64,000 nt of DNA from Accumulibacter appositus (lineage in GTDB: Bacteria > Pseudomonadota > Gammaproteobacteria > Burkholderiales > Rhodocyclaceae). The position numbers and the translations under genes were made by a program. This document shows, piece after piece, positions 44,300 through 53,159 of the stretch; position 1 is the first letter of the stretch; each line of letters opens with the position of its first letter. The notes beneath the pieces are model-generated. The model was not told where the DNA came from and did not search any database. It worked only from the letters and a program-made list of their open reading frames with translations. Location of the stretch: the NCBI RefSeq assembly GCF_035440685.1, contig NZ_DAORMW010000001.1; one strand, given 5' to 3'.

Positions 44300-45871
44300 A
44301 TGACCCCACTCAAGCCCGCCACTTCCGACATCGTCGCCAAGCTCTGGAGCCTGTGCAACGTGCTGCGCGACGATGGCGTCACCTATCACCAGTACGTCAG
44401 CGAACTGACCTATCTGCTGTTCCTGAAGATGATGGAAGAAACCGACCAGGAAAACCGGCTCATCGTACGTAAGCCTCCCAGGAAGGGCGAAGCGCTGCGC
44501 GACGAGGCCGGCACCCGATGGGCTGATCTGGCGAATGCCGCAGCCCCAGACCGCCTGGAAATCTACGAGGATCTGCTGCGCGACTACGGCCGGCACGGCA
44601 AGGGCATCATCCAGCAGATCTACGCTAACGCTGGCACCATCATCACCAAGCCGGCGACGCTATCGAAACTCGTCACCGAAATCGACAAGCTCAACTGGTA
44701 CAGCGTTCAGCGCGAGGATCTGGGTGATCTCTACGAGGGCCTGCTCGAGCGCAACGCTTCCGAGAAAAAGAGTGGCGCCGGTCAGTACTTCACCCCGCGC
44801 GAGTTGATCGACAGCATCGTCGCCGTGATGCAGCCGCAGTTGGGCGATGCCATTCAGGACCCAGCGGCGGGGACCGGCGGCTTCCTCATCGCCGCCAACC
44901 ACTACCTGCGCGAGCACAACGACATCGACGCCCTGACCGAAGCCAAACAGCGCATCTACCGCAATGAGACCTTCTGCGGCATGGAGCTGGTGCAGGACAC
45001 CCACCGCCTGGCCTTGATGAACCTGCTGCTGCATGGCATCGAGGGCGGCATCGAGTTCGGCGACACCCTCGGCGAAGAAGGCAGCCGCCTGCCGCCCGCA
45101 TCCCTGATGCTGTCGAACCCGCCCTTCGGCACCAAGAAAGGCGGCGGCCTACCCGCGCGCGGCGACTTCACCTACCCAACCACCAACAAGCAGTTCTGCT
45201 TCCTGCAGCACATCTACCGCGGGCTCAAACCCGGCGGCCGGGCCGCCGTGGTACTACCCGACAACGTGCTGTTCGAAAGCAATGTCGGTACCGAGATTCG
45301 CCGCGACCTGATGAACAAGTGCAACCTGCACACCATCCTGCGTCTGCCGACGGGCATCTTCTACGCCCAGGGCGTAAAGACCAACGTCCTGTTCTTCACC
45401 CGCGGCCGCAGCGAAAAGGGCAACACCAAGGAGGTGTGGGTCTACGACATGCGTGCCAATATGCCGCAGTTCGGCAAGCGCACCCCGCTGGATCGCGCGC
45501 ACTTCGCCGAGTTCGAGAAGGCCTATGGTGCCGATCCCTGCGTCGGCTCGGAGAGCCTGGCCCAACGTGAGGACAGCGGCGAAGCCGGCCGCTGGCGGCG
45601 CTTCACGCGCCAACAGATTGACGCGCGTGGCGACAACCTCGACATTGCCTGGCTCAAGGACGACAGCGCCGCCAGCGCACACTCGCTGCGCGACGAGCCG
45701 GCGGTGCTGGCGCGCCTCGCCATGCAGGAGCTAAACGCTGCCTTCGCCGAGTTGCGCGGCATCCTGGAAGAACTGGGCGAAGACCCCGACCTGCCGCTAG
45801 AGGAACTGCTCGACACCGAACTCGATGCAGAGTCGAGCACACCGGCTGGTACCGCTGAGACCGCGCAATGA
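44300..45871 (+). CDS. hsdM: Type I restriction-modification methyltransferase HsdM
   Basis: This 523-residue N6-adenine methyltransferase shows an N-terminal helical domain (about 5-130), the SAM motif DPAAGTGGFLIAA near residue 187, and catalytic NPPFGTKKGG near residue 272. The C-terminal 100 residues are acidic and Ala-rich. It lies 33 bp after hsdR and overlaps a small ORF at its 3' end (ATGA). With HsdS it forms the modification enzyme; with HsdR the restriction complex. Confidence 0.97.
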   Translation: MTPLKPATSDIVAKLWSLCNVLRDDGVTYHQYVSELTYLLFLKMMEETDQENRLIVRKPPRKGEALRDEAGTRWADLANAAAPDRLEIYEDLLRDYGRHGKGIIQQIYANAGTIITKPATLSKLVTEIDKLNWYSVQREDLGDLYEGLLERNASEKKSGAGQYFTPRELIDSIVAVMQPQLGDAIQDPAAGTGGFLIAANHYLREHNDIDALTEAKQRIYRNETFCGMELVQDTHRLALMNLLLHGIEGGIEFGDTLGEEGSRLPPASLMLSNPPFGTKKGGGLPARGDFTYPTTNKQFCFLQHIYRGLKPGGRAAVVLPDNVLFESNVGTEIRRDLMNKCNLHTILRLPTGIFYAQGVKTNVLFFTRGRSEKGNTKEVWVYDMRANMPQFGKRTPLDRAHFAEFEKAYGADPCVGSESLAQREDSGEAGRWRRFTRQQIDARGDNLDIAWLKDDSAASAHSLRDEPAVLARLAMQELNAAFAELRGILEELGEDPDLPLEELLDTELDAESSTPAGTAETAQ

Positions 45872-46092
45872 CAGGCACGTATTTGGCAAGTGGTAGTCGA
45901 GTCTCGGACGGCGACATTGCTGCGACGCTGTGGCGACGACTGCGCGGTAACCAAATCGCTGCCTTCGCTAAACTCTGGGCCAGATTGCCGCCCACTAAGG
46001 ACTTGGAACGGCGACGGCGCGAGGTGCTGATTGCTGCACGGGAGCCATTGACGCGCCATCAGGCACTAATCGATGGTGGTCGTCATGAGTGA
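45868..46092 (+). CDS. Small hypothetical protein between hsdM and hsdS
   Basis: This 74-residue frame starts in an ATGA overlap with the hsdM stop and ends inside the start region of hsdS, so it occupies the whole gap with coupled signals on both sides. The product is basic and helical in character (starts MTGTYLASGSRVSDGD) with no recognised family. It could be a real small protein of the operon or a translational bridge to hsdS. The tight overlaps are the only support. Confidence 0.5.
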   Translation: MTGTYLASGSRVSDGDIAATLWRRLRGNQIAAFAKLWARLPPTKDLERRRREVLIAAREPLTRHQALIDGGRHE

Positions 46093-47680
46093 GAGACCCG
46101 TAACCGCGGACGAGCTGCCTATTACCTGGGCGCTAACCACACTGGGCACGGTCGTTGATTACGGCCGTACTGAGAAGGCAGAGCCCGAAGAGTTCGATGA
46201 CGACGATTGGATTCTGGAGTTGGAGGACATCGAGAAAAGCACTTCGCGCTTGTTGGCACGTCTGACCTGCGCGCAGCGTCTATCAAAAAGCACAAAGAAT
46301 CGATTCGCCACGGGCGATGTCCTCTACGGGAAGCTGCGCCCATACTTGAACAAGGTGCTGATCGCTGATCGACCGGGCTACTGCACAACCGAGATCATCC
46401 CCCTGAAGCCCGGCGGCCATCTCGATGGGCGCTATCTCTTCTACTGGCTCAAGCATCCGGCCTTTTTGGCCTATGTTGCCGCCAAGAGCCACGGCATGAA
46501 CATGCCACGCCTCGGAACAGCAGCAGGGAAGGCTGCGCCGTTCGTGCTGGCGCCTCCTGCGGAGCAGAAGCGAATTGCCGACCAACTGGACTCCGTGCTG
46601 GCACGAATTTCTTCGTGCAACGACCGGCTTGATGCCGTTTCTGCACTGCTTCAGAGGTTCCGTGCTGCTGTCCTGAGTGCCGCAGTTTCCGGCAAACTCA
46701 CGGCCGAGTGGCGAAGTGAAAGAGACTCTGAGCCGTGGCACACATGCTCACTTGGCGAAGTGACAGCTAGCTCGTTCTATGGGCCTCGTTTCGGCAAGTC
46801 TGAATACACTTCTGATCCACTCGGCATTCCGACTATTCGAACGACGGATATGGATCGGTATGGACGAATTCGAATCACCAGCGATACGCCCCGTGTATCG
46901 GTATCCCCCGAAAAACTCGAACAGTATCGCGTGCTCGCTGGTGATCTCTTGATTACCCGCACCGGCTCTATCGGTGTGATGGCGGTGTTTGAGGGCAACC
47001 AGTTAGCCATTCCGAGTGCGTACTTGATTCGATTCAGGTTTCGAAGTCGACTACGCCCAACGTTCGCCTACTACCGACTCGCTGCGCCTGAAGGAAAGCG
47101 CGATCTCGGGCTCTCCACGACGGCTGTCGCGCAGCCAAACATCAACGCCGAGGCAATTAAGCGTCTCACCATTGCATTGCCTTCACTTGCCGAACAGGTT
47201 GAGATTGAAACCCGAGTCCAAGGGCTGTTCGCCGTAGCTGACCGCATAGAAGCCCGCCTAGCTGTGGCTAGCACTTGCGCCCAGGAATTGCCGCGCAGTC
47301 TCCTTGGAAAGGCCTTCCGGGGCGAACTGCTCCCGCAAGACCCCAACGACGAGCCCGCCAGCGAACTGCTGGCCCGAATCGCAACCGAGCGGGCGTCTGC
47401 GATCGCCTCGCCACGTGCGCGACGGCCCGTGCAACGCAAGCCCACCCGCGCACCCAAGGAGAGCGCTGCCATGACCAAGAGTCGCCAAGACGATGACGTG
47501 AAGAGCCATCCCTACCTTGCACGGCACCTCCGGCGACTCGGCGGGTCAGCGTCGGCGGAGGCGCTGTTCGGGGAATCCGAGCTACCGGTGAGTGACTTCT
47601 ACAAGCAGCTCGCCTGGGAAATAGAGCAGGGCCTGATACGCGACGGCAAGACAGTGCTAGAGGCCACCGATGCGACTTGA
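46085..47680 (+). CDS. hsdS: Type I restriction-modification specificity subunit HsdS
   Basis: This protein of about 531 residues has two target recognition domains (about 10-150 and 215-365). Each is followed by a conserved helical spacer: PPAEQKRIADQLDSVLARI and PSLAEQVEIETRVQGLF. The second recognition domain region is visibly less GC-rich than its neighbours, typical of exchanged specificity modules. After the second spacer there is a basic linker and a helical extension of about 65 residues (about 465-531) not required for a classical HsdS. ATG 46085 is used; ATG 46073 is four codons upstream. The 3' end overlaps the next gene by 11 bp. Confidence 0.94.
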   Translation: MSERPVTADELPITWALTTLGTVVDYGRTEKAEPEEFDDDDWILELEDIEKSTSRLLARLTCAQRLSKSTKNRFATGDVLYGKLRPYLNKVLIADRPGYCTTEIIPLKPGGHLDGRYLFYWLKHPAFLAYVAAKSHGMNMPRLGTAAGKAAPFVLAPPAEQKRIADQLDSVLARISSCNDRLDAVSALLQRFRAAVLSAAVSGKLTAEWRSERDSEPWHTCSLGEVTASSFYGPRFGKSEYTSDPLGIPTIRTTDMDRYGRIRITSDTPRVSVSPEKLEQYRVLAGDLLITRTGSIGVMAVFEGNQLAIPSAYLIRFRFRSRLRPTFAYYRLAAPEGKRDLGLSTTAVAQPNINAEAIKRLTIALPSLAEQVEIETRVQGLFAVADRIEARLAVASTCAQELPRSLLGKAFRGELLPQDPNDEPASELLARIATERASAIASPRARRPVQRKPTRAPKESAAMTKSRQDDDVKSHPYLARHLRRLGGSASAEALFGESELPVSDFYKQLAWEIEQGLIRDGKTVLEATDAT

Positions 47681-49250
47681 CCGGGTCTACATCGATGGCT
47701 TTAAGAACCTGAAGCAACTCTCCGCCGATTTCGATGAGCGGCAACTGACAACAGTGATCATCGGGCAGAACGGAGCCGGCAAGTCCAACCTCATTGAGGC
47801 CATCACCAGCATCTTTCGTTGGGTGGACTTGCGACGCAACGCACCACGGTTCCACTACCGCGTGGATTACCGCATCGACGGCGCCCGCGTAGCACTCTCC
47901 AATCTGGCCGACGAGCCAGCCATTGCCGTGGACCAAAAGGAAGTCAGTCGCGCCGAGTTCGAGCGACGCAAGACCGAATGGTTTCCCGACCTGGTGTTCG
48001 GCTACTATTCTGGCAGCAGCCGCCGACTTGAAGCCTTGTTTGATGACCACCAACGCCGCTACTACGACGCCATCAAGCTCGAGGCAAGTGATGAGGCCTG
48101 CGCCCGTGCGCAGGCTGAACGGCGACTCTTCTACGGGCGGCCGATCCACGGCATTCTGGCCCTGCTGGCGTTCTTCGCCTTCCCCGATGCCAAGGTGAAG
48201 GCCGAACTGGCGAGCAAGCTTGGCATTAAAGGCTTTCACTCGATGCTAACCTTGTTCCGCGAGCCTTGGTACGCCAAGGGTAGCCGCAACCAGAAGATCC
48301 AGGACGCGCACGACTTCTGGGGCGCCACCGGCCCTGCAGGGCGCACGGCACGCACCCTGCAAACAGCTGCCTTCCACCCCATTCGTCTGGTGGGGAACAG
48401 CATTGACGACTACCGCAACAAACAGCAGATCGAAGCGCAGTACGCGACCTTCCTGCCGGCACTCGCCAATTTGCAGAAGTTCGGCAGCGCGTTCAAGGGC
48501 GAGAGCGAGATGTTCTATGCCCTGGAAGCGATGGACATCTCGGACCTGATTCGTACGGTGGACCTGTGGGTAACGCGCAGCAACGATATCAGCGGCGACG
48601 TCGGCTTTGCCGACCTGTCCGACGGAGAACGCCAGTTGCTGATGGCGCTGGGCCTAATTCGCGTCTCGCGCGGCAAGCGCGCGCTGTTCCTGCTGGACGA
48701 GCCCGACACCCACCTCAACCCGCACTGGCAGCACAGCTACCTGAAGCTGATCGAAGACTGGACGGGAATCGCCGCCGACGCGGCCAACTGCCACATCATT
48801 CTCACGTCGCACAACCCGCTGACGATTTCGGCGCTGACGCGTGAAGAAGTACGGGTGATGACGGTCGAGACGGACGGTCGCATCAGCGTATTGCCCCCCT
48901 ACACCGACCCGAAGGGGATGGGTTTCACCGCCACGCTCACCGAGATTTTCGGCCTGGCCACGAGCCTCGACATCGAGACGCAGCGGCTAATCGATGAGCG
49001 AAATGCCCTGGCACAGCTGCTCCAAAAGTCTGATCCTGAGGAGCGACGGCTCATCGAAATCAATGACCAGTTGGCGCGCCTGGGGTTCCTGTTCGAGGAC
49101 CGTGAGCCGCTATACCAGGACTTCCTGCGTGCGTGGCACAGCATCCGCTACGCCGACCGACCGCCACTGACGGCGTCCGATGTGGACGTCCGACAGAACG
49201 CAATGAAGGCACTCATCAAGCAACTCATGGCGCAGGAGGCGAAGCCGTGA
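47670..49250 (+). CDS. AAA/ABC-type ATPase, Septu PtuA-like
   Basis: This 526-residue SMC/RecF-like ATPase shows Walker A IGQNGAGKSNL (residues 31-41), a signature LSDGERQLL, Walker B with D-loop ALFLLDEPDTHLNPHWQ, and an H-switch LTSHNPL. The C-terminal 100 residues are helical. Its direct coupling to an HNH gene matches Septu (PtuA-PtuB), where the ATPase forms an assembly that licenses the nuclease (family knowledge). It overlaps hsdS by 11 bp, and its stop overlaps the next GTG, so it is inside the hsd transcription unit. Confidence 0.8.
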   Translation: MRLDRVYIDGFKNLKQLSADFDERQLTTVIIGQNGAGKSNLIEAITSIFRWVDLRRNAPRFHYRVDYRIDGARVALSNLADEPAIAVDQKEVSRAEFERRKTEWFPDLVFGYYSGSSRRLEALFDDHQRRYYDAIKLEASDEACARAQAERRLFYGRPIHGILALLAFFAFPDAKVKAELASKLGIKGFHSMLTLFREPWYAKGSRNQKIQDAHDFWGATGPAGRTARTLQTAAFHPIRLVGNSIDDYRNKQQIEAQYATFLPALANLQKFGSAFKGESEMFYALEAMDISDLIRTVDLWVTRSNDISGDVGFADLSDGERQLLMALGLIRVSRGKRALFLLDEPDTHLNPHWQHSYLKLIEDWTGIAADAANCHIILTSHNPLTISALTREEVRVMTVETDGRISVLPPYTDPKGMGFTATLTEIFGLATSLDIETQRLIDERNALAQLLQKSDPEERRLIEINDQLARLGFLFEDREPLYQDFLRAWHSIRYADRPPLTASDVDVRQNAMKALIKQLMAQEAKP

Positions 49251-50089
49251 TCTACGTAAAACGGGATCCCTCACTGATTCCCGAGAAGGTGCTCAAGGTC
49301 GCCGAGCGAGCGCAGCAGACCCTGGAATCCCTGATGCCCAATCGCCGCAAAGCGTTCATCGAACAGAAGGCGCACATCTGGCGAGCGTTCGGTCGTCACT
49401 TGGCCAAAATGTCGTACGGCAAATGCTGGTATTCGGAGAGCAACGACCCTCAGTCCTTCTTCGACGTCGATCACTTTCGTCCCAAGAAGGAGGCAAAGCG
49501 CGCGGAAGGCGTCGCGGATGACGGCTACCCCTGGCTGGCGTTCTCGTGGGAGAACTTCCGCTATTCGGCCGGACGCTCCAATCGACTGAATACGGATGAC
49601 GCCACTGCGGCGGTGCTCGGCAAAGGAAGTTGGTTCCCATTGCTGGAGGGCAGTGTCAGGGCCAACTGGACTAATCGCTGCGAGGACAAGGAATCGGCCG
49701 TGCTCCTGGACCCAACCAACCGGGACGACGTAGGCCTGATCGAGATCAATTCCGAAGATGGCCGTGCCACTCCGAGTGTGACCTGTGTCGGGCAAGCCAA
49801 GCAGGAGCGAGCGAAACGGTCCATCGAGATCTACGGTTTGAACCTGGGCAACCTGATCACCGCGCGCAAACGCGTGATGCGCGACTTGCAGGACGACTAT
49901 CTCACTCTGATGGAAATCTGTTCGGCCGGAACCGATATGGCAGCGGTCAGCAGACTACAGAACAAATTCAGACGCGCCACGCTGCCGAGCGCACCGTATT
50001 CCCGCGCGGCGCGGGCCAAGATGCATTCGTTACCCTACGGCCCGAAGTTCTGCGCACAACCCGAAGACGAACCGGAGGCGCTAGCCTGA
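49247..50089 (+). CDS. HNH nuclease, Septu PtuB-like
   Basis: This is a 280-residue protein. The HNH core FFDVDHFRPKK carries Asp75-His76, preceded by GKCWYSE (Cys60) where PtuB-type and McrA-type nucleases have a zinc knuckle; here the second Cys of CxxC is Ser. An Asn/His-containing helix follows near YPWLAFSWENF. The start is GTG 49247, fixed by a perfect AGGAGG seven bases upstream and by overlap with the ATPase stop. It probably cuts DNA under control of the ATPase; structural zinc binding may be reduced. Confidence 0.75.
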   Translation: MIYVKRDPSLIPEKVLKVAERAQQTLESLMPNRRKAFIEQKAHIWRAFGRHLAKMSYGKCWYSESNDPQSFFDVDHFRPKKEAKRAEGVADDGYPWLAFSWENFRYSAGRSNRLNTDDATAAVLGKGSWFPLLEGSVRANWTNRCEDKESAVLLDPTNRDDVGLIEINSEDGRATPSVTCVGQAKQERAKRSIEIYGLNLGNLITARKRVMRDLQDDYLTLMEICSAGTDMAAVSRLQNKFRRATLPSAPYSRAARAKMHSLPYGPKFCAQPEDEPEALA

Positions 50090-50101
50090 GGGGCTCCAGC
50101 A

Positions 50102-51067
50102 ATGAGCGACATCAAACTCTTCCACCTCAAGTCGGGCAAGGCCACCGAGTTGCAAAGCGACGCCTCGGATCTCGAACGTCCACTGCAATCGCTGATCGAG
50201 GCCAACCTGGAGACGCTGCTTGGCATCCGCTTTCTGGCGACCGAATACTCCACCGGCAAGACACACGCCGGCCGCATCGACTCCCTGGGCCTGGACGAGA
50301 ACGATTGCCCAGTGATTCTCGAATACAAGCGCTCGGTAGGCGAAAACGTCATCAATCAGGGCTTGTTCTACCTCGACTGGTTGATGGACCACCAGGCCGA
50401 GTTCAAGCTGCTGGCGATGGACAAGCTGGGCAAGCCAGCCGCCGACCGCATCGACTGGACTGCTCCCCGGCTGGTGTGCATCGCAGCAGACTTCACCAAG
50501 TACGACGGGCACGCGGTGCAGCAGATCAACCGCAATATCGAGCTGATTCGCTACCGTCGCTTTGGCGAGGAACTGTTGCTGTTGGAGCTGGCCAACGCCA
50601 CCAGCGCAAACAACAGCCATGGCACCGCCATTAAGTCCGTCAAAGGACCCAAGGCGAAGGTGGTTGCAGCAAAATCGACCTCCGGTGACAGGGCGTTTGC
50701 CGACTGGCTGCCGCTGCTGCCGCCGCACCTCACGAACTTGCTCACATCACTGGAAGACTATGTCGTTTCGCTGGGTGACGACGTGCAGCGCAAGGAATTG
50801 AAGCTCTACCTGGCATTCAAGCGCTTGAAGAACTTCGCAACCGTGGTGGCGCAAAAGAACCGCCTATTGCTCTACCTGCACCTGAACCCCGAAAAGCTTT
50901 CGCTGCTTCCAGCTAACGGCCGCGATGTGGGTCAGCAAGGACATTGGGGCACGGGCGACCTGGAGCTGTCGCTCACCAGTCAGGCCGACCTGGACACGGC
51001 GAAGCCGCTGATCCTGATGTCTTACGAAGGCAGAGGGGCGGCGGGCACACATGCTACTGCCAGTTAA
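50102..51067 (+). CDS. NucS-like PD-(D/E)xK domain fused to DUF5655
   Basis: This is a 321-residue protein. The N-terminal nuclease-like domain shows an acidic helix residue (Glu33), Asp60 in GRIDSLGL and Glu74-Tyr-Lys76 in VILEYKRS, the layout of a PD-(D/E)xK active site as in NucS/DUF91 enzymes. A basic linker (about 185-205) leads to a C-terminal domain with LYLAFKRLKNF and HWGTGDLELSL, characteristic of DUF5655. Whether it cuts DNA or only binds ends is unknown. It starts 12 bp after the HNH gene with GAGGGG upstream. Confidence 0.75.
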   Translation: MSDIKLFHLKSGKATELQSDASDLERPLQSLIEANLETLLGIRFLATEYSTGKTHAGRIDSLGLDENDCPVILEYKRSVGENVINQGLFYLDWLMDHQAEFKLLAMDKLGKPAADRIDWTAPRLVCIAADFTKYDGHAVQQINRNIELIRYRRFGEELLLLELANATSANNSHGTAIKSVKGPKAKVVAAKSTSGDRAFADWLPLLPPHLTNLLTSLEDYVVSLGDDVQRKELKLYLAFKRLKNFATVVAQKNRLLLYLHLNPEKLSLLPANGRDVGQQGHWGTGDLELSLTSQADLDTAKPLILMSYEGRGAAGTHATAS

Positions 51068-51203
51068 TAGGCGACCTTCATTCATCAACCTATTGGAACT
51101 TTCAGGTTTCGGTATCGGCTCGCAAGCTGGATACGAAAGCGCTCACGGCGAGTACCTCACCAGTCTGCTGGTAGTGCAAGCGTGGGACGAGGCCTCAAAA
51201 TGA
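51051..51203 (+). CDS. Small 50-residue ORF preceding the DUF3696 ATPase
   Basis: An ATG at 51051 inside the 3' end of the DUF5655 gene opens a 50-codon frame of natural composition (starts MLLPVNRRPSF, ends VVQAWDEASK). Its TGA overlaps an ATG at 51200 that begins a 10-codon minimal frame. That frame's stop in turn overlaps the ATPase start at 51226. This chain could couple translation across the gap. The product has no recognised family and may be a leftover of a decayed gene. Confidence 0.35.
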   Translation: MLLPVNRRPSFINLLELSGFGIGSQAGYESAHGEYLTSLLVVQAWDEASK

Positions 51204-51225
51204 CGATTCCCATGGAGATCGCGGC

Positions 51226-52623
51226 ATGCTGACCGAGCTACACATCAAGAATTTCAAGGCCTGGCAGGATACAGGACCGATTCGGCTTGCGCCATTGACA
51301 GTGATCTTTGGCGCCAATAGCTCTGGCAAATCCAGCCTCGGTCAACTGGTGATCGCCTTGAAACAGACCGTTCAGTTAGCTGATCGAAAGCGCGCCCTTC
51401 ACCTGGGCGACGAAAACTCGCTGATCGATCTTGGCACCTTTGCCGACTGTCTTTTTGCCCATGATCTGAAGCAGTTGCTCGAGTTCTCCCTGCGCTGGCG
51501 TCTACCTTCGGCACTGACCGTGAAGAATTCCCTGGATCCTGCGAAATCCTACCATGGCGACGAACTTCGGCTGTCAAGCACATTACGCGCCGATAAAGCC
51601 GAACAACCACAAACGATCGCCTTCAGGTACGAACTGTTCGATGGGGAGAACGAGGTTCTCGCAGTCGGGCATCATGCTCGCGGCACCTCTCAGGCAAAAC
51701 TCGAATGTGCCCCTTTGAAGCTGGTGCGAGCGGTCGGGCGCGGTTGGCCCGTAGAGCCGCCGGAAAAGTTCTACCGCTTCGCCGACCGTACACTGCTGCG
51801 CTACCAGAATGCGGACTTTCTTGCCGACTTTGCACTGCAGACCGAGAGCATCCTGGAGCGAATGTATTTCCTCGGACCGCTGCGTCGGCCCGCGCGCCGC
51901 GTCTATCAATGGTCGGGCGATACCCTCCCGGATGTCGGCGCGCAGGGCGAATACGCCATCCCAGCCCTGTTGGCAGCAACAGCCCAGGAACGCAAGATCA
52001 ATCGAGGATACCGGCAGCGCGTTCTGCGATTTGACGAGTTTATCGCGCGCTGGCTGGCCGATCTTGGAGTTATCCACAGCTTTACCGTTCAAGCGGTCGC
52101 CAAAGACCGCAAGGAATACGAGGTCCTTGTAAGGACTCATCCGAAGTCGCATCAGGTCCGATTGACCGACGTGGGCTTCGGTGTCTCACAGGTTTTGCCG
52201 GCACTGGTGCAGGCGTTCTATGCCCCTCCTGGGTCGACAGTCTGGATGGAGCAACCCGAGATTCACTTGCACCCTCAGGCCCAGTCCAACCTGGCCGACG
52301 TGTTCATCAGCGCAGTGAAGTCTTACGAGGGCAGCGTCCCGCGCAACATGCAGCCGATCGTCGAAACGCATTCCGAACACTTTCTTGCGCGCCTCCAACG
52401 GCGTGTGGCCGAAGAACAGATCAGCGCCGACGATGTGGCGATCTATTTCGTCAAGCGCGACGGTGCTGCGGCCCAGATGGAAGCGCTGAAGCTGAACATA
52501 TTTGGCGAGATCGAGAACTGGCCCGATAACTTTTTCGGGGACGAGATGGGTGATATCGCGGCCCGTACAATGGCCACGTTAAGGCGCCAGGCTGCGACCC
52601 ACAAAAATGGGGAACGCGGGTGA
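51226..52623 (+). CDS. DUF3696-type AAA ATPase (RecF/OLD-like)
   Basis: This 465-residue ATPase shows Walker A FGANSSGKSSL (residues 28-38), a signature-like region LTDVGFGVSQVLPAL, and Walker B TVWMEQPEIHLHPQAQ near residues 337-352. An H-switch VETHSEHF follows. The C-terminal DUF3696-type segment ENWPDNFFGDEMGDI is near residues 428-442. It has no TOPRIM domain, so the effector must be a partner. The partner is most likely the PIN protein, whose GTG overlaps its stop (GTGA). GGAG precedes its ATG. Confidence 0.82.
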   Translation: MLTELHIKNFKAWQDTGPIRLAPLTVIFGANSSGKSSLGQLVIALKQTVQLADRKRALHLGDENSLIDLGTFADCLFAHDLKQLLEFSLRWRLPSALTVKNSLDPAKSYHGDELRLSSTLRADKAEQPQTIAFRYELFDGENEVLAVGHHARGTSQAKLECAPLKLVRAVGRGWPVEPPEKFYRFADRTLLRYQNADFLADFALQTESILERMYFLGPLRRPARRVYQWSGDTLPDVGAQGEYAIPALLAATAQERKINRGYRQRVLRFDEFIARWLADLGVIHSFTVQAVAKDRKEYEVLVRTHPKSHQVRLTDVGFGVSQVLPALVQAFYAPPGSTVWMEQPEIHLHPQAQSNLADVFISAVKSYEGSVPRNMQPIVETHSEHFLARLQRRVAEEQISADDVAIYFVKRDGAAAQMEALKLNIFGEIENWPDNFFGDEMGDIAARTMATLRRQAATHKNGERG

Positions 52624-53159
52624 ACGCCGTAGTGATTGATACCAACGTGTTGTTGGTCGCCAATGGTAGTCATCCCGACGTTTCTGCAGCCTGCCGTAGC
52701 GAGTGCGTGGCCCGGCTAGCGGCACGCAAGAAAGCGGGCGTCGTGGTGATCGACGATGCCTACCGCATCCTGCGCGAGTACCAGAAAAAGACGCAACCCA
52801 ACCAGCCCAAGGGTGCCGGTGACGTATTCCTCAAGTGGTTGCTGCAAAATGCCGCCAATCCGAAGCGCGTGCATCGGGTCGCACTCACCGAAAACCCGCC
52901 CGAAGAGTTCCAGGAGTTTCCCGACGCGAGGCTGCAGCGACATTTCGACGCCAGCGATCGCAAGTTCGCAGCCGTGACCCACGCGCACCCGGACAAACCT
53001 CCGATCTGGCAAGCGGCTGACTGCAAGTGGCTGGCGTGGTGGCCGCAACTTCAGGCCTGCGGTGTCAAGGTAGAGTTCCTCTGCCCATTGGACGTGCAAC
53101 AGGTCTACGCGGCAAAATTCCCTAACCGGGAAGCGCCGGGCCTGCCAGACGGCGCATGA
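52620..53159 (+). CDS. PIN-domain nuclease
   Basis: This 179-residue protein begins VIDTNVLL, the N-terminal strand of PIN nucleases with Asp7. The other expected acidic ligands are Glu53 (ILREY), Asp113 (ASDRKF) and Asp134 (AADCKW), giving an intact four-acid site. PIN proteins cleave RNA in most characterised cases. The start is GTG 52620, overlapping the ATPase stop, and its own stop overlaps the ATG of the RNA ligase gene. The sandwich between an ATPase and an RNA ligase distinguishes it from VapC toxins, which follow a small antitoxin gene absent here. Confidence 0.78.
   Translation: MNAVVIDTNVLLVANGSHPDVSAACRSECVARLAARKKAGVVVIDDAYRILREYQKKTQPNQPKGAGDVFLKWLLQNAANPKRVHRVALTENPPEEFQEFPDARLQRHFDASDRKFAAVTHAHPDKPPIWQAADCKWLAWWPQLQACGVKVEFLCPLDVQQVYAAKFPNREAPGLPDGA

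Noticed and set aside
52620..53159. PIN gene as a VapC-type toxin
   Set aside because: There is no small antitoxin gene upstream; the direct partner is a 465-residue ATPase, and an RNA ligase follows.
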